This document shows positions 45,060-55,959 of a stretch of DNA of 64,000 nucleotides, piece by piece (position 1 is the first letter of the stretch; each line of letters begins with the position of its first letter). Under the pieces are notes generated by a model that saw only the letters and a list, made by a program, of their open reading frames with translations, ran no database searches and was not told the origin of the DNA. The DNA is from Atherix ibis (Eukaryota; Arthropoda; Insecta; Diptera; Athericidae): the NCBI GenBank assembly GCA_958298945.1, contig OY282606.1, positions 78,169,622 to 78,233,621 of the forward strand. The letters are read 5' to 3'. The position numbers and the translations under genes are program-made.

Positions 45060-45995
45060 TCTGTTTTCGAAAAGTCAATATGGAAAACAAAAAAATTGTT
45101 CAGAAAGTAGAATCGATCGCTGGTGCAGTATAATTTAGCGTAAAACTGATCATGATCATGCAGTGTATAGAAATTTGAATGTTACAAATGATTGGGCACA
45201 AAAGTGAGATTTCGCGATTTTTCACGGATACATAAACTTTCCTAGTCAACTGATCTATTCACTAACTATTCGATTTGCTGGAAAAAATTAGATCAAAATA
45301 AGAAGAAATTATTTTTAAAAAAAATTAAAAAACTAGAAAACGTAAAAACAATTAACAACAGAATTTGCAAAAAAAAAATTTATTAAAGATAATACAAAAT
45401 ATCTTAATTTGTAACAATGATAGTGTGGACAAGTATGAAAAGTAAATTAATTCGTAATTGCCACTCTTATCCATAGGGGGAGAAGTTATAGTCAAGAAGG
45501 AAATTTCTTGTAACCATTTTTTTTACCATCCCGCCAACTCCCCCTTGAGTAAATATATTGATTTGTATAAATAATAAAATTCTGCTTTCTCTTTACCATT
45601 TCATAGTACAATAATTTATCAATAATTTTTTTGTGTAGATATTTTTATTAATAATATTCATTGTAGCTTAAAAGCGGAAAAATAATGTTCGATATTTTCC
45701 TTGACTAATTTCTCATAATTCATGATTTTTTAAAAGATTTTTATTTGTTAATTATTTATTATTTATACGAATTTTTTTTAAAATTTTTATTATGCAACAA
45801 GTTTGAGTAACAAAAAAAAAAAAAAAGTCACTGCTTAGGTTTTTATTACGAAAAGCCATGTAAGTTGATAAAAACTGCAACAATTTCTCTTCAATAATAT
45901 TTGGATATAATTCAATTTTGGTTTTATTTAATCCTTTTGTTATGTTTAAGAGGTTTTGGTGCAGTAAGCAATAATTTTAAGATCTTCTAAATATA
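45060..45995. other. AT-rich intergenic sequence
   Basis: Nothing recognised; A/T homopolymer runs. Confidence 0.5.
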
Positions 45996-46005
45996 CATAC
46001 CAAGT

Positions 46006-46160
46006 GTGACAGATAAGGAACGAGACTGGCATCACCTACCGCTTTCTGGCAATACTATGGATTTCCCCTTCACACAGCTCTTGCGTGAGTCCATCCTGGA
46101 CGTGCAGTACAAGCTTCCACGTCGTCGGATAGCTACGCCATCCTGGTGGGTTTTTTTAAA
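46006..46160 (+). other. Unidentified coding-like block
   Basis: A GC-richer plus-strand open segment encoding TDKERDWHHLPLSGNTMDF then PFTQLLRESILDVQYKLPR and RRIATPSWW. The amino-acid pattern looks like real protein, but no start codon, clear splice sites or known family were found. It may be an orphan exon or transposon piece; a retroelement fragment lies 100 bp downstream on the other strand. Confidence 0.3.
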
Positions 46161-46259
46161 GATGTTCTTGTTTTTTCGAGTTGCCATCAATTTTGTATTT
46201 TGTAAAAGGACATTTTATCATTAATTTTCTATCGAGCTCTTTTCATAAAAGCTCAATGT

Positions 46260-46640
46260 GATTTATCATTATCTACGGTGCTCCAACCGAGAATCAAAGA
46301 ACTCCAGACGACCCGACTGCGCACCGCGGATTTCCAGTGTCACACTCCAAGCTTGCTTTGAGCGTCCTGTCTACTATCTTTGGGGCCCTTTTCGTTTTCT
46401 GGGATCACTGTAGACTTTCAGAGTACGATCTTCCTTACCCATACGGAATAAGTGGCCAGTCCACCGCAGTCTATTGAGGTTAATTTTATCGAGAACTAGG
46501 CAGTCGAGATAACGTTTCATAATCTCATCATTAAATAGACTCCGGATTAGTTCATTCTTACTTAGGGGGCTAAAAGTTTTTCGAATGATCCTCCTCTCAA
46601 ATGCGGACAGCAATTCGCAATTTTTTTGGCAAGGGCCCAA
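46260..46640 (-). mobile_element. Non-LTR retrotransposon C-terminal fragment
   Basis: Minus-strand frame: LLSAFERRIIRKTFSPLSKN, ELIRSLFNDEIMKRYLD, then KINLNRLRWTGHLFRMGKED, RTLKVYSDP. This is the well-known end of RTE/LOA-type polyproteins (FERKILRKIFGP…RLRWxGHVxRM…). Stops and a frameshift follow. No 5' part is present. Confidence 0.8.
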
Positions 46641-46679
46641 GTTTTCGGAAAATACACGAGGACTGGCAAGACTAGTGTT

Positions 46680-47640
46680 TGTACATCAGTTAGTATTTTT
46701 GAGCCGATCTGGCAATTCCTAGGAATTTACAAGGTTCCTTACTGTGGCTCTTTGAGTGAGAGAACCGAGCAAGTACTCTTTAAACAAAACTGGTATCACG
46801 GGCAGCAGGTGTACCACGGCTTCGATAATATGGTTAGTATTTTTGAGCCGATCTGGCAATTCCTAGGAATTTACAAGGTTCCTTACTGTGGCTCTTTGAG
46901 TGAGAGAACCGAGCAAGTACTCTTTAAACAAAACTGGTATCACGGGCAGCAGGTGTACCACGGTATTAAAACATACTGTGACTGATCAGAGAGAGGAGGT
47001 ATCGTTGGCTGAAAAGTGGTGTCTACAGTTTAATGCCTATATTACGGGTACAATTTTAGGACTAGAAATTAGGGATACCTGTTATCCTGCGTTCTATTAC
47101 TGAGCTTATAACTTTTTACTGACTGTTAGCAATGGCTGGAAGTTGAGATCGCATACCATTTGACTTTTTTGATTGCTTCATACATGGTACACGATGGAAC
47201 TTTAATAAAGATGGTATGCTAGAGCAGGCATACTGAAAACATTTGGCGTAGAATGAAGGCAGATTTTTTGATTGAAAACGAAAAATGACCTAAAGATAAC
47301 GATGTACCAGACTAGCTGAGAGCTGTGGGTTGAAAGAGATTTTTTTAAAGGGTGTTAACCTTTCATAGGAAGGTAACCAAACTAACTGTTCTATTGTGTG
47401 AGGTAATCTAGGCAGTAAATTGAAATTGAAAGTTGGATTTAAGCGTGCTGTATGCAATCATCTGCATCTAGTCAGCTGGGCTGGCGAAATCCATTACAAG
47501 CGCCGGCTGTTTTGAGCTGATTGGTCATATTCTAATCGCAATGATCGTAGGCGATCCGTGGTATTATGTCTAACAATAGGTATTCCCGCACAGAGGGCCT
47601 CTTATGGGAGAACGATCAAACTATGATCAATACTAGAAGA
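46680..47640 (+). repeat. Dispersed repeat family B, copy 3 (with internal duplication)
   Basis: Family-B sequence that is more diverged at its start (GAGCCGATCTGGCAATTCCT…CACGGGCAGCAGGTGTACCA) and contains the 144-bp tandem duplication at 46689-46963. It ends just before copy 4, so copies 3 and 4 are head-to-tail. Confidence 0.65.
46689..46963 (+). repeat. Identical 144-bp tandem duplication
   Basis: 131 bp at 46689-46819 and 46833-46963 are identical base for base, with a 13-bp spacer, giving a 144-bp period. The lack of any difference in otherwise decayed DNA implies a very recent event or an assembly effect. Confidence 0.95.
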
Positions 47641-47662
47641 GCCAACGGGTATGGCGACTCGC

Positions 47663-48110
47663 GGTCCTGTGCCGGCCTAGCAGTACCAGGAATTTACCAG
47701 TTTCCTAACTGAAGTTCTTTAAGAGTGAGTGTATCCACCAGATGCGCTTTAGAAGTAAAAACTGGTACCATGGTCGTCGCAAACCCCATGGTAGTCACCT
47801 TATCGCAGGTACAGATTTAGGCCTAGTGCTAAGGGTTAGCAGGACCCCGGGTACTATCACTGCAGATGATAGTAGAGATTTAGGACTTGCTACCAACAGT
47901 TAGAGTAACTAGATTGTAACTGATTACTTACTGTGAGCAAATAGTCTTACCTATGTTGGATGGAGCTGGTTAGAGGCAGGACTAGGTAGTTAAAAAAATA
48001 TGTGTGGAGAGATAAGAGAGCGGTATGCTGGTTGAGACCGCTCACCCCAGGAATTGTTCGGATGGATAGATTAAATGTTTGCGTGCTTCATGCATGGTGT
48101 ACGAAAGATA
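47663..48110 (+). repeat. Dispersed repeat family B, copy 4
   Basis: Begins GCGGTCCTGTGCCGGCCTAG and follows copies 1 and 2 closely, ending near the GCTTCATGCATGG segment. It directly abuts copy 3. Confidence 0.75.
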
Positions 48111-48114
48111 GTTA

Positions 48115-48310
48115 AAGGGGAGGAAAGCAAGAAGATGAAGAAAAGGCAATTATAGCATGGAAGCTTTGCATGTTTTATAAGACGAAGTAGATAATGAAGA
48201 TGATGAAGAAGATGAAACTGATGTTGAAACTTTGCATAACTTATGCTGATATGAGTAGAGTCGTACCTTAAAGAAGATGAAGAAAATGAGCAAAATGAAG
48301 TAGATGCAAA
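48115..48310. repeat. GAAGAT-rich low-complexity tract
   Basis: Purine-rich sequence of imperfect GAAGAT/GATGAA units. The plus strand gives a short acidic peptide (DNEDDEEDETDVE) broken by stops. Treated as simple repeat and not as a gene. Confidence 0.55.
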
Positions 48311-48319
48311 GATGATGTT

Positions 48320-50160
48320 AAAAAATTAACATTCATTAAAATTATGCATTTATTATCCTTAATATCTGTTAATCTCTTTTAAGGAAATAAGAAAATTCTA
48401 GCCGGTTTTTATTTTTTATTTTTTTATTTTACTTTTCATATTAAAATTTTTTTTTTCATTTTTTTCTCCAAATATAAGTAATTAAACTATTAAAATATTA
48501 GCTTATATTTGTTTATGCTGGATCTTGTAATTAAATTTCTACGAATTTACTAAAACAGGAAATACTAATTAAACAAATCTCTTCTGTATTGATCGAAATT
48601 ACATAATTTTTAATTAATCTATTTTTTTTGGTATTTTGTTTCTATTTTTTTGTTGTATGTCAAAATAAAACCAATTCCAATCAGTATTGATTGGAAGTAG
48701 TACGCAGAAATTCAAAGTATTAATTTATCAATAAGTTTTTATACAATTTGTTTAAAAGGCGATTATTGAGGTCGTTTCAACATGATTTTAACAACTAAAT
48801 TACGCTTCCGTTTTTTACCAACAAAGTCATTTGCCAATTACTCAATGTAAAAACCTTAAACAAAAAGAAAAACTTTAAGAAGTTATCGTAATCCTTTCTG
48901 TCAGTTACGTCAATTATTGTGTCTTTTTATTATGATTTTATGTAAATTAGTACAGTTTTGTGTAATTACTCATAGAAATCTTTGTCCATCTTACAACAAG
49001 CGTGCAATTAGTCAATTAATCAATACTTCTTAGCATTGACTAATCGAAGCTGAATTATGAAAAAAAATATATAGGAAAAAGTTGTTGGCTTTTTAAAAAG
49101 GTTTTTCCCCTAAATTTTCACAGTATGGTTGCTCCTTTCAGACCTTAGTTTTTTTATATCGCCTAGGAATCCATGCCTATTTGTTTTTGTTACACTTTTA
49201 TAATTAAGCCGATTATTTACTTTTTATTTGGGAATTTCCTCAAAAAGATAATTGTTTTTAAAAAGAGTAGAGAAAAAATAAACAATTGAAAATCTCTTAT
49301 TAGAAATCGGATAAATTCACCGCAGGCTTAGCTCCTCTCGAACATATGCATTTGGATTCGATCTCCACTATCGTATTTGCTTACTTATGAATAATGTATA
49401 AAATCGCTAAAGTAGATACTTGACTAGTTTTATTTTTATTTTGTTGTGAATATATAAATAAATCATGATTAGTGAAAAAATTATAAATATCTAAGAAAAG
49501 AAAATGAAAGTGTGAATAAATAACAAAATCGGATTGAGAAATAATATGAAGAAAGTCATTCTGGGGAGGAGAAAATCTTAAGCACTCACTCATCGAAAGA
49601 AAATCAATCAACTTTGGATGAAAACATCAAAAATAGTTTACTGAGAATTTTGACAAAAAACCAGTAAATCAATTTAATCATAAATAAATAAAAGCTAAAG
49701 CAAAAAAAAAATGTTTTTTTCCTCCTCTAAGAGATTGTGTTAAAATGGATTTGATTGTAGTTCTTTTGGTTCAGTTCAGTTCAGGTGGATGGTTTTTTTA
49801 ATTTCTTTTTTTTTGTAGGAGGAATGAAGGGGAAAAAGAGATTTTTTGATTAGGCTACACTTGATCAGGCATGAAATCGCATATTGACATGAAAGAAAAT
49901 ACATTAATGTCATGATTCGGACACAACAAATCATAATAGAATTAAATTCTATCGCACTTTACTATTAATGTCCACGCACCATTATTACTATAACAGTTTG
50001 AGAAGAAAGAAAACAGTTGGACGAAAATATGTGTTAATAACTGGAGGGAAATATTAAAAATATAAAAAGAAACAAATTTAAAAACCCTTCCAAAGAAGAG
50101 AGTTCATTTGAAAATTTCCATGTTGATGAATTTGAATTTATTTAATGGTGTTGTATTGTC
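48320..50160. other. AT-rich intergenic sequence
   Basis: No gene or element recognised upstream of the small secreted-protein gene. Confidence 0.5.
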
Positions 50161-50162
50161 GA

Positions 50163-50170
50163 TATAAAAG
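50163..50170 (+). promoter_or_regulatory. TATA box of the small secreted-protein gene
   Basis: TATAAAAG, with an initiator-like GCAGTCA about 31 bp downstream (around 50195). This predicts a leader of roughly 100 nt to the ATG at 50294. Confidence 0.65.
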
Positions 50171-50293
50171 AAGCTTTTTCACAGATTAGTAGGGCAGTCA
50201 ATTTAATTGATCCAAAGATTAAGTACTACTATTTATTCGGTTAACACTAAATAAAATCGTTTGTGAATAAAAATTATTGTTGATTAATTGACG

Positions 50294-50686
50294 ATGAACA
50301 TTTACGGAAAGGCAACTGTGTTGTCGGTACGTCTCCTAATCATGGCAATGGTGTGTCTCTTCCTGTCTATCTCGACAGCACGTTTTTACGCCACTGGTCA
50401 TCCCTTAAGAGCAGGTATTATTATCACACATAATTAATGTAATTTTTATAAAAGTTTCTCTTTGGACACTCTCCCCTCTTTTTGTGCCTTAAAAATGATC
50501 GTTTTCTTGTTAATTTCTGATAAAATTATTTCATGCAAAGATCGATTGAGGGCAGCAGCAGCAGCTGGTGGAAAAGATGATCGATCACGAACAACTGGGC
50601 CGGTGTTCACGTACGTGAAAACTGATCCGCAAGCTAATATCAAGTGGGGCGTTCGACACTATGTTGGGAAGAAATATCAAAAATAA
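50294..50686 (+). CDS. Small secreted protein, 88 residues, two exons
   Basis: Exons 50294-50414 and 50541-50686, joined through a 126-bp intron (donor AGAGCAG|GTATTA, acceptor GCAAAG|A). The junction codon is G|AT (Asp41). Residues 1-29 are a signal peptide (MNIYGKATVLSVRLLIMAMV…STA). The mature part of about 59 residues begins RFYATGHPLRADRL, has a short Ala run and ends with the compact block GPVFTYVKTDPQANIKWGVR, HYVGKKYQK. Similar TYVKTDxxxxFKWGVRHxVG endings occur, as I recall, in small insect secreted proteins of unknown function; I cannot name a gene. A TATA box lies 131 bp upstream. The next 900 bp downstream are empty. Confidence 0.88.
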
Positions 50687-50699
50687 ATAATTTTTTTTC

Positions 50700-51650
50700 T
50701 GTGTATTTAATTAAAAATTGTATTCAATTAAAAACTGATTTTTTTTCTATTTGATATTTTTTTTATTGTAGAATTTTTTTTAAATAAATTTGATTTTCTC
50801 TAATGATATTTTGTAGTTAAGATAATTTTTCGACTGTTAATGTTGTATTTATGCATGTTTGTATGCATGTACATATGAGTGAGAGTCTCTCAGATAAGAG
50901 CCAGCAGCTATTGTATACTGCCACGACCATGTGGACATTTGTCGCTTCATGCTCCATGTGGGTTACCATTGTAACAATTAGATAACCAGGTTTGCATAGA
51001 AAATTTATTTGTTTTAATGTTACAAATTGTTATTTTTTAATAAATAAGAACATAAAATTGAAAAAAAAAATATGAAAAAAAATATCAAAAAACTTATAAT
51101 TACCTAATTAATTGGTGTTTTTAATTGGTTTTTTGGAAGTCTAATTTTTTTAAAATTATATTAATTTTCGAAGTGGTATAAAAAAACATCCCACCATGCA
51201 TCAGAAAAGCTGGTCAATAGTTATTTGTAGGGAAATTTTAATATATGTTTAAATATACGAGAAGATTAAAAAGACGGTTCAGAAAAGGAATTGAAGAGTT
51301 TACACGCTCAAAATGGAAGGGGTCCTACTTGAAAAGAAATTTTCGGTTGAATGATCCGTCTTTGAAATATGGGGAATAGTGAGTTGAACACTGATGAACA
51401 AGATTGGTCATTGAAGAGATTAGTGTGGGCAAGTACGGTATGACTAATCCGAATCTGGTTTCTTTGCCCAGAATTTCGGAGTGGTTGTTGAGTAGAATGT
51501 TTTGCCTATGTTTAGCCAATGTGGAAAAAATATGTTAAATGCCATTTAATTAAATGCATTCAATGTGTCTACACATTGCCAAAGATGTTAAATTCCATTT
51601 AATTAGCAGATTTGGAAATTTTTAAATAATAGTAGAGAGCCTGGAATTCA
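50700..51650. other. AT-rich intergenic sequence
   Basis: No gene recognised. Confidence 0.5.
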
Positions 51651-51654
51651 GGGG

Positions 51655-51856
51655 AGACGATACACCGACGATCTACCAACGATCCACCGACGATGCCCTG
51701 ACGATCCACTGACGATCCACCGACGATCCCCTGACGATCCATCGACGATCCACAGATGATCCACAGATGATTTACCGATAATTCACCGACGATCCACCGA
51801 CAATCCACCGACGATTCACCGACAATCCAACGACGATCCACCGACGATCTACCGCA
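51655..51856. repeat. 11-bp minisatellite (GACGATCCACC)
   Basis: About 17 tandem copies of GACGATCCACC with scattered substitutions. Because 11 is not a multiple of 3, the minus strand yields a periodic 11-residue pseudo-protein (SSVDRRWIVGE-like). No start or expression signal supports a gene. Confidence 0.92.
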
Positions 51857-51879
51857 GAGTTGAGATCCCGAATAAGCCA

Positions 51880-53150
51880 CCAAAATTGCAAGACTTATTA
51901 TGTTAGGAAAAATTTAGAAATTTTTAAGAGATTTTTGGGTGGCAGAAACAGGAGGAGGAAGGTAAAAAATAGAAGTTAGTGAAAGTGAAGTTCCAGAGAA
52001 GTACGGCCAATTATGACAATACTGTTGACATGTTTGTTAGCTAACGTTGCGATGACGACGGGAGGGGTGAGGGGTAGACAGGTTCGAATTAGCATTGAGA
52101 GAAAAAAAATCATGCCAGGAGAAGAAAACATTTACTTGAAGCATCCAAAGGGTATTAATTCACTCAAAGGAGGGTGAGAAATTACCAATCGAAAAAAATA
52201 AGAAAATTAAATTTAAGGCTTGGAGGAAAAGGAATCGGAAATGCTAAGGGAGAGTATAAAAATACAATATTATTTATTTTGGTTGAGAAATTACATAATT
52301 CTTTTGACATAATTTTTTTCTGTTTCTGCAAAATTTTATTTTAATCGATTACGATGTAACTGCTACTAGACCAGCCATGATAAAACATATCAATTAAAAT
52401 AACAAATTATTATTTGCAATCACAATCGATTATCAAACTCCAATTTTGTTCAACAAATATAATTTTAAATTTTATAATTTTACTAAGGTTCACTTAAATA
52501 AACAGAAGTCTTTGCGAGAATGTCCTATATTCTATAGGTTATTGTCATGACTTCGACTGCCTACCTGACTAGATTTTTGCTGTAAGCTCAAGGAAGGATC
52601 AGTCGAATTACGGAATTTTTTATCGATATTGTTGCCAATTGCGACAAAACCAACTCAACTTTCGGCAATGAACAAATCTCCGAAATTACGGTTAAGGCTA
52701 CCATAACAGACTGTCACTAAAAATAATGATTTCGAAATGTTTGAGGCAGATTTTCAACTGCAGTCCTGATTGACCAAAGCTTTTTGCAGCTAGGATTTAA
52801 CACTGGAAATCATAATATTCCAAAAAAGATGAAGTTTCCTGTAGATGGATAGATTGGTTCTGGCCTTTTTTTTCTATTAAGTGACGTAGACAGTCTAAAC
52901 GCTGGTTCCTACCATGGTTTCCCTACTCAGGAAAGTGGAGCGCCAATTATATTTTTACAATTAAAAGGATAATTTGGGAAGCAATCGGGACTTATAGAGG
53001 TAATGTATGAGAGAACTTCAATAAGTTTCATTAAGAATAGAGTCCACCGGGGAAGTCTGGTGTGCCCCACTGAGAAGTTGAATAATGCGAATAATCGCGC
53101 TTTGAGCCTTTACCTTTGTACTGAAATTTCGCCACATTTAGTAACGAAAG
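51880..53150. other. Intergenic sequence, nothing recognised
   Basis: AT-rich DNA with short unrecognised frames only. Confidence 0.45.
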
Positions 53151-53152
53151 AA

Positions 53153-53192
53153 AAAGATATAAGCTATCAATTTTATGATAGCTTATATCTTT
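53153..53192. repeat. Perfect 17-bp inverted repeat, 6-nt loop
   Basis: Arms AAAGATATAAGCTATCA (53153-53169) and its exact complement (53176-53192), loop ATTTTA. Confidence 0.9.
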
Positions 53193-53639
53193 AGATGGTC
53201 TTTTATTATTCATGTTTTGGATCTTCCTTGTTCTTATTAAGTTCATAGTTTGCTGAAATGCTTATGGACCATTCGTTTTATTAGAATCTAAAATTTTAAG
53301 TTTTCCGAAAAGCTCTCTTAAAAAATATGTAGCGGTCCCACAGTCTATATAAAATAGTTAAAAAGATTAAAACAAGAATAAGATATGATAAGGTTTGTCA
53401 GGTGACAGGGTCACTATTTCTTTTTTAACAAGTCACATCGCGTGTTGTTTTTATGGGACTCTCGATAGGATAATCTGTCAAACCGGCTGTCACCTGTCAA
53501 AGTTTGTTAATGTTTTTCATTCAATATAGTTTACCATTTTATCATAGATAGTTTCACGCTAAAGCAAAACTTTACAAATTTACATAAAAAAAAGTGTCCA
53601 ACTCCCGGAATGTAAAATTGCTCAAATAGTCTTACTAAC

Positions 53640-54010
53640 AAGTAAAATTATCACTTTTGAAGTGAGGCATATCAATAAGCGACTTTGGAAATACCATTAA
53701 ATCAAAAAAATGCACTGTATGGTGTGGTTTCAAGCAGGCAACATAGTCGGTTGCTGTTTCTTTTGAAATGAGCCCGGTACTCTCATAACCATGCTTAACG
53801 ATTATTTTCTGTATATGAAAAGTATGAACTAGGACTATATCTATTTCTAGCAGGATACCCATTCATCTTGTAAGACTATCGATTCATTGAAGATACGATA
53901 TGGCGACATTTTCTACATCACGCTCTCTACATTTGTTTTGTTCTAAGAAATACGTGAGTCTATTGGCTATAAATTTTCCGATTTAACTCTGATTTTGATT
54001 ATTTTTTTGA
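53640..54010 (+). mobile_element. DD41D transposase relic, plus strand
   Basis: Fragments of the rosa-like transposase in changing frames: KCTVWCGFKQA, FFENEPGTL-like sequence, then QDTHSSCKTIDSLKIRYGDI (family form QQDGATCHTAxxT…LLxxxFGDRxIS). The second catalytic Asp codon survives. Downstream ESIGYKF may be the C-terminal VKSxVYKxKP block. Too many frame changes to be functional. Confidence 0.65.
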
Positions 54011-54139
54011 TTTTCCGATTTGATTAAAGTCATTACGATGGATTAAAATAAGAAAATCATGGAGATTAACGGGAAGTATGCGACAGTTGCCAATGCTCAC
54101 ACCACAGACTGCAACCCCAGCTGATAGCCATCATTAACA

Positions 54140-54990
54140 CCACAGCCGCCTCGAAAACTACGCCAATAGTCAGAGCCCATTCCAAATAACGGAAATGATG
54201 ATAGGTTTATTAGTGTATAGGTTTTCCTTCAAGTAGCCGCATATGAAAAAATCGGGAGGATTTAAATCAGGAGATCGTGGTGGCCAGTCGATATCACTAC
54301 TTTTTGACAAAATTCGGCCGGAAAAATTGTTTCTATAAAGTGGCATCGCAGCACGAGCGGTGCGTGATGTGGAATCGTTATATTGGAACCACATGTTTCT
54401 ATATGCCTAATTTATCCAATTCGGGTAGAAGAAAGTTTTCCAACATATCCCGATAGCGGTCACCAGTAACTGTTGCAGCATTACCTCCAGCATCCTTAAA
54501 GAAAGATGGCCCCATAATGACGCTGGCTCAAATGCCGCACCATACAGTTACTCTACGAGAATGTAGCGGTCTTTGGTGTACCAGTTGAGGGTTTTCAGTA
54601 CCCCAATAGTGGCTATTATATTTATTAACAAATCCAGCCAAGTCGAAGTGTTCTTCGTCACTCATAATAATTTGTTGTCAAAAGTGGTGGTCGTCTATAC
54701 AGAGCTGTTAAACTTGAGCACTCTAGTCTCGCAGGCTGAATTTTTTTACGGGTAAAAAAGCAACAAAATTTTTACTTTACAATTTTAAACAAACATGATA
54801 GAGATATTCCCAATTCCTTTGCACCATGTCGATGAGAGTTACCTCACTGCATCAGTCTTTTCAGGTGTACATTGGCCTAATTATCGCCCATTCTTCGCTT
54901 CTTCTCCCAGTGTATACATATTTTCAAAATTATTCATTACATGCTGAATGGTTGACTTGCTCGGCATATGATTAACCCCGAAAAACTAAC
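54140..54990 (-). mobile_element. DD41D transposase relic, minus strand
   Basis: A more complete copy: PSKSTIQHVMNNFENMYTLG, a gap, KIIMSDEEHFDLAGFVNKYN, SHYWGTENPQLVHQRPLHSR, RVTVWCGI, SVIMGPSFFKDAGGNAATV, TGDRYRDMLENFLLPELDKL, then WFQYNDSTSRTARAAMPLYR and DIDWPPRSPDLNPPDFFICG, YLKENLYTNKP. First and third Asp are present; the second reads Asn. Spacing from the second to the third catalytic position is 41 residues, which is the basis for the DD41D label. Stops and frameshifts make it inactive. Confidence 0.85.
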
Positions 54991-55078
54991 GTAATTTTCT
55001 CCGCGTGGACAATTATTTAAATAAAATATTTTAATAAGTGTTAGATGCTCCGTAATAAAATGTTATCGACCACTCTTT

Positions 55079-55137
55079 ACCACTATATCTCCTTTTAAAG
55101 CAAAGCCACAGTTTGCTTTAAAAGGAGATATAGTGGT
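55079..55137. repeat. Perfect 26-bp inverted repeat, 7-nt loop
   Basis: Arms 55079-55104 and 55112-55137 (ACCACTATATCTCCTTTTAA… and exact complement), loop GCCACAG. About 90 bp beyond the DD41D relic at 54140-54990. Confidence 0.93.
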
Positions 55138-55258
55138 CGTCATAATTCTTGCTCGGTAAATAAGTCAACAAGAAAAATTGCTCAATATGAAGCTCTGACA
55201 AACACACATGATTTTCCAGAAGCCATTATATCCGCGAAGTGACATTCTGGTGTGCATT

Positions 55259-55344
55259 CTGAACAAAAGGTGTTGTTAGGCCTGGTCTCTTGGTCTAAAC
55301 TGAACAAAAGGTGTTGTTAGGCCTGATATTTTTTGGTCTAAACT
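55259..55344. repeat. Direct tandem duplication, about 42 bp
   Basis: CTGAACAAAAGGTGTTGTTA followed by GGCCTG and a TTGGTCTAAA end occurs twice in a row (55259-55299 and 55300-55344), differing by a few bases and a short insertion. Confidence 0.85.
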
Positions 55345-55499
55345 TGAAGATTTCAATATGGTACCATAAGCCAGATAAAACGACAAATATTGGCTTTACC
55401 TTAGATGCTCTATAATAAATTGTTATCTGTACGACTATCAAATGCCAACAGACAAATGCCATCCAAACCAAAATCACATCTAACTAATTTGATATTTTT

Positions 55500-55945
55500 A
55501 ATCAAGGTTTCTCGTCCTCACAGTTATCCGGTTATAAGTTCGAGCCTAGATCTTAGGATAAGGTAAGAGAGATCCTAGTTGTTCAAAAAAGGGGAACTAT
55601 AAATATATTTTGGCCACGGAGTGCCATAGGGCGGAATTGGGAACAGACCAGGTAGAGTATGTCCATCTAAGGCTCTAGCAACCCAGTAGACGGTTGGCTT
55701 CATCCTTTTTTTTTCTTCTCCTCTTTCTATTATTTTTTTTTGGTTTCTTTTGAGAATGTTACTTTTCCCTTTCTTGTTATTTTTCTTTTTCTTTAAAAAT
55801 AATTATTTTGTTTTGGTTTTTCGATTTTTTTTTACCTTTCCTTCCATTCCCTATTCCTCTCTCTCTTGGAGTTTATTTCCTTTTTTCTTTTAATTTTTTT
55901 GTATAATTTTTTTTTCTTTCACTTCTTTCTTTTATGTTTTTGACA
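55500..55945 (+). repeat. Possible SINE-like segment ending in a pyrimidine tract
   Basis: AAGTTCGAGCCTAG near 55536 resembles a tRNA-type B box (GGTTCGANTCC). About 150 bp later a T/C-rich tract of about 240 bp begins (55705-55945). I could not identify an A box or flanking duplications, so a tRNA-derived SINE is only a suggestion. Confidence 0.25.
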
Positions 55946-55959
55946 TAACTTTTTTTCTT

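Noticed and set aside
48115..48310. Acidic Glu/Asp-rich peptide
   Set aside because: Simple GAAGAT repeat broken by stops in every frame.
51599..51883. Minus-strand frame with an 11-residue repeat (SSVDRRWIVGE-like)
   Set aside because: It is the translation of an 11-bp minisatellite; periodicity in protein follows from 3 x 11 bp, and there is no promoter or conserved flank.
55530..55545. tRNA-like B box
   Set aside because: No cloverleaf can be built around it and no convincing A box; not a tRNA gene.
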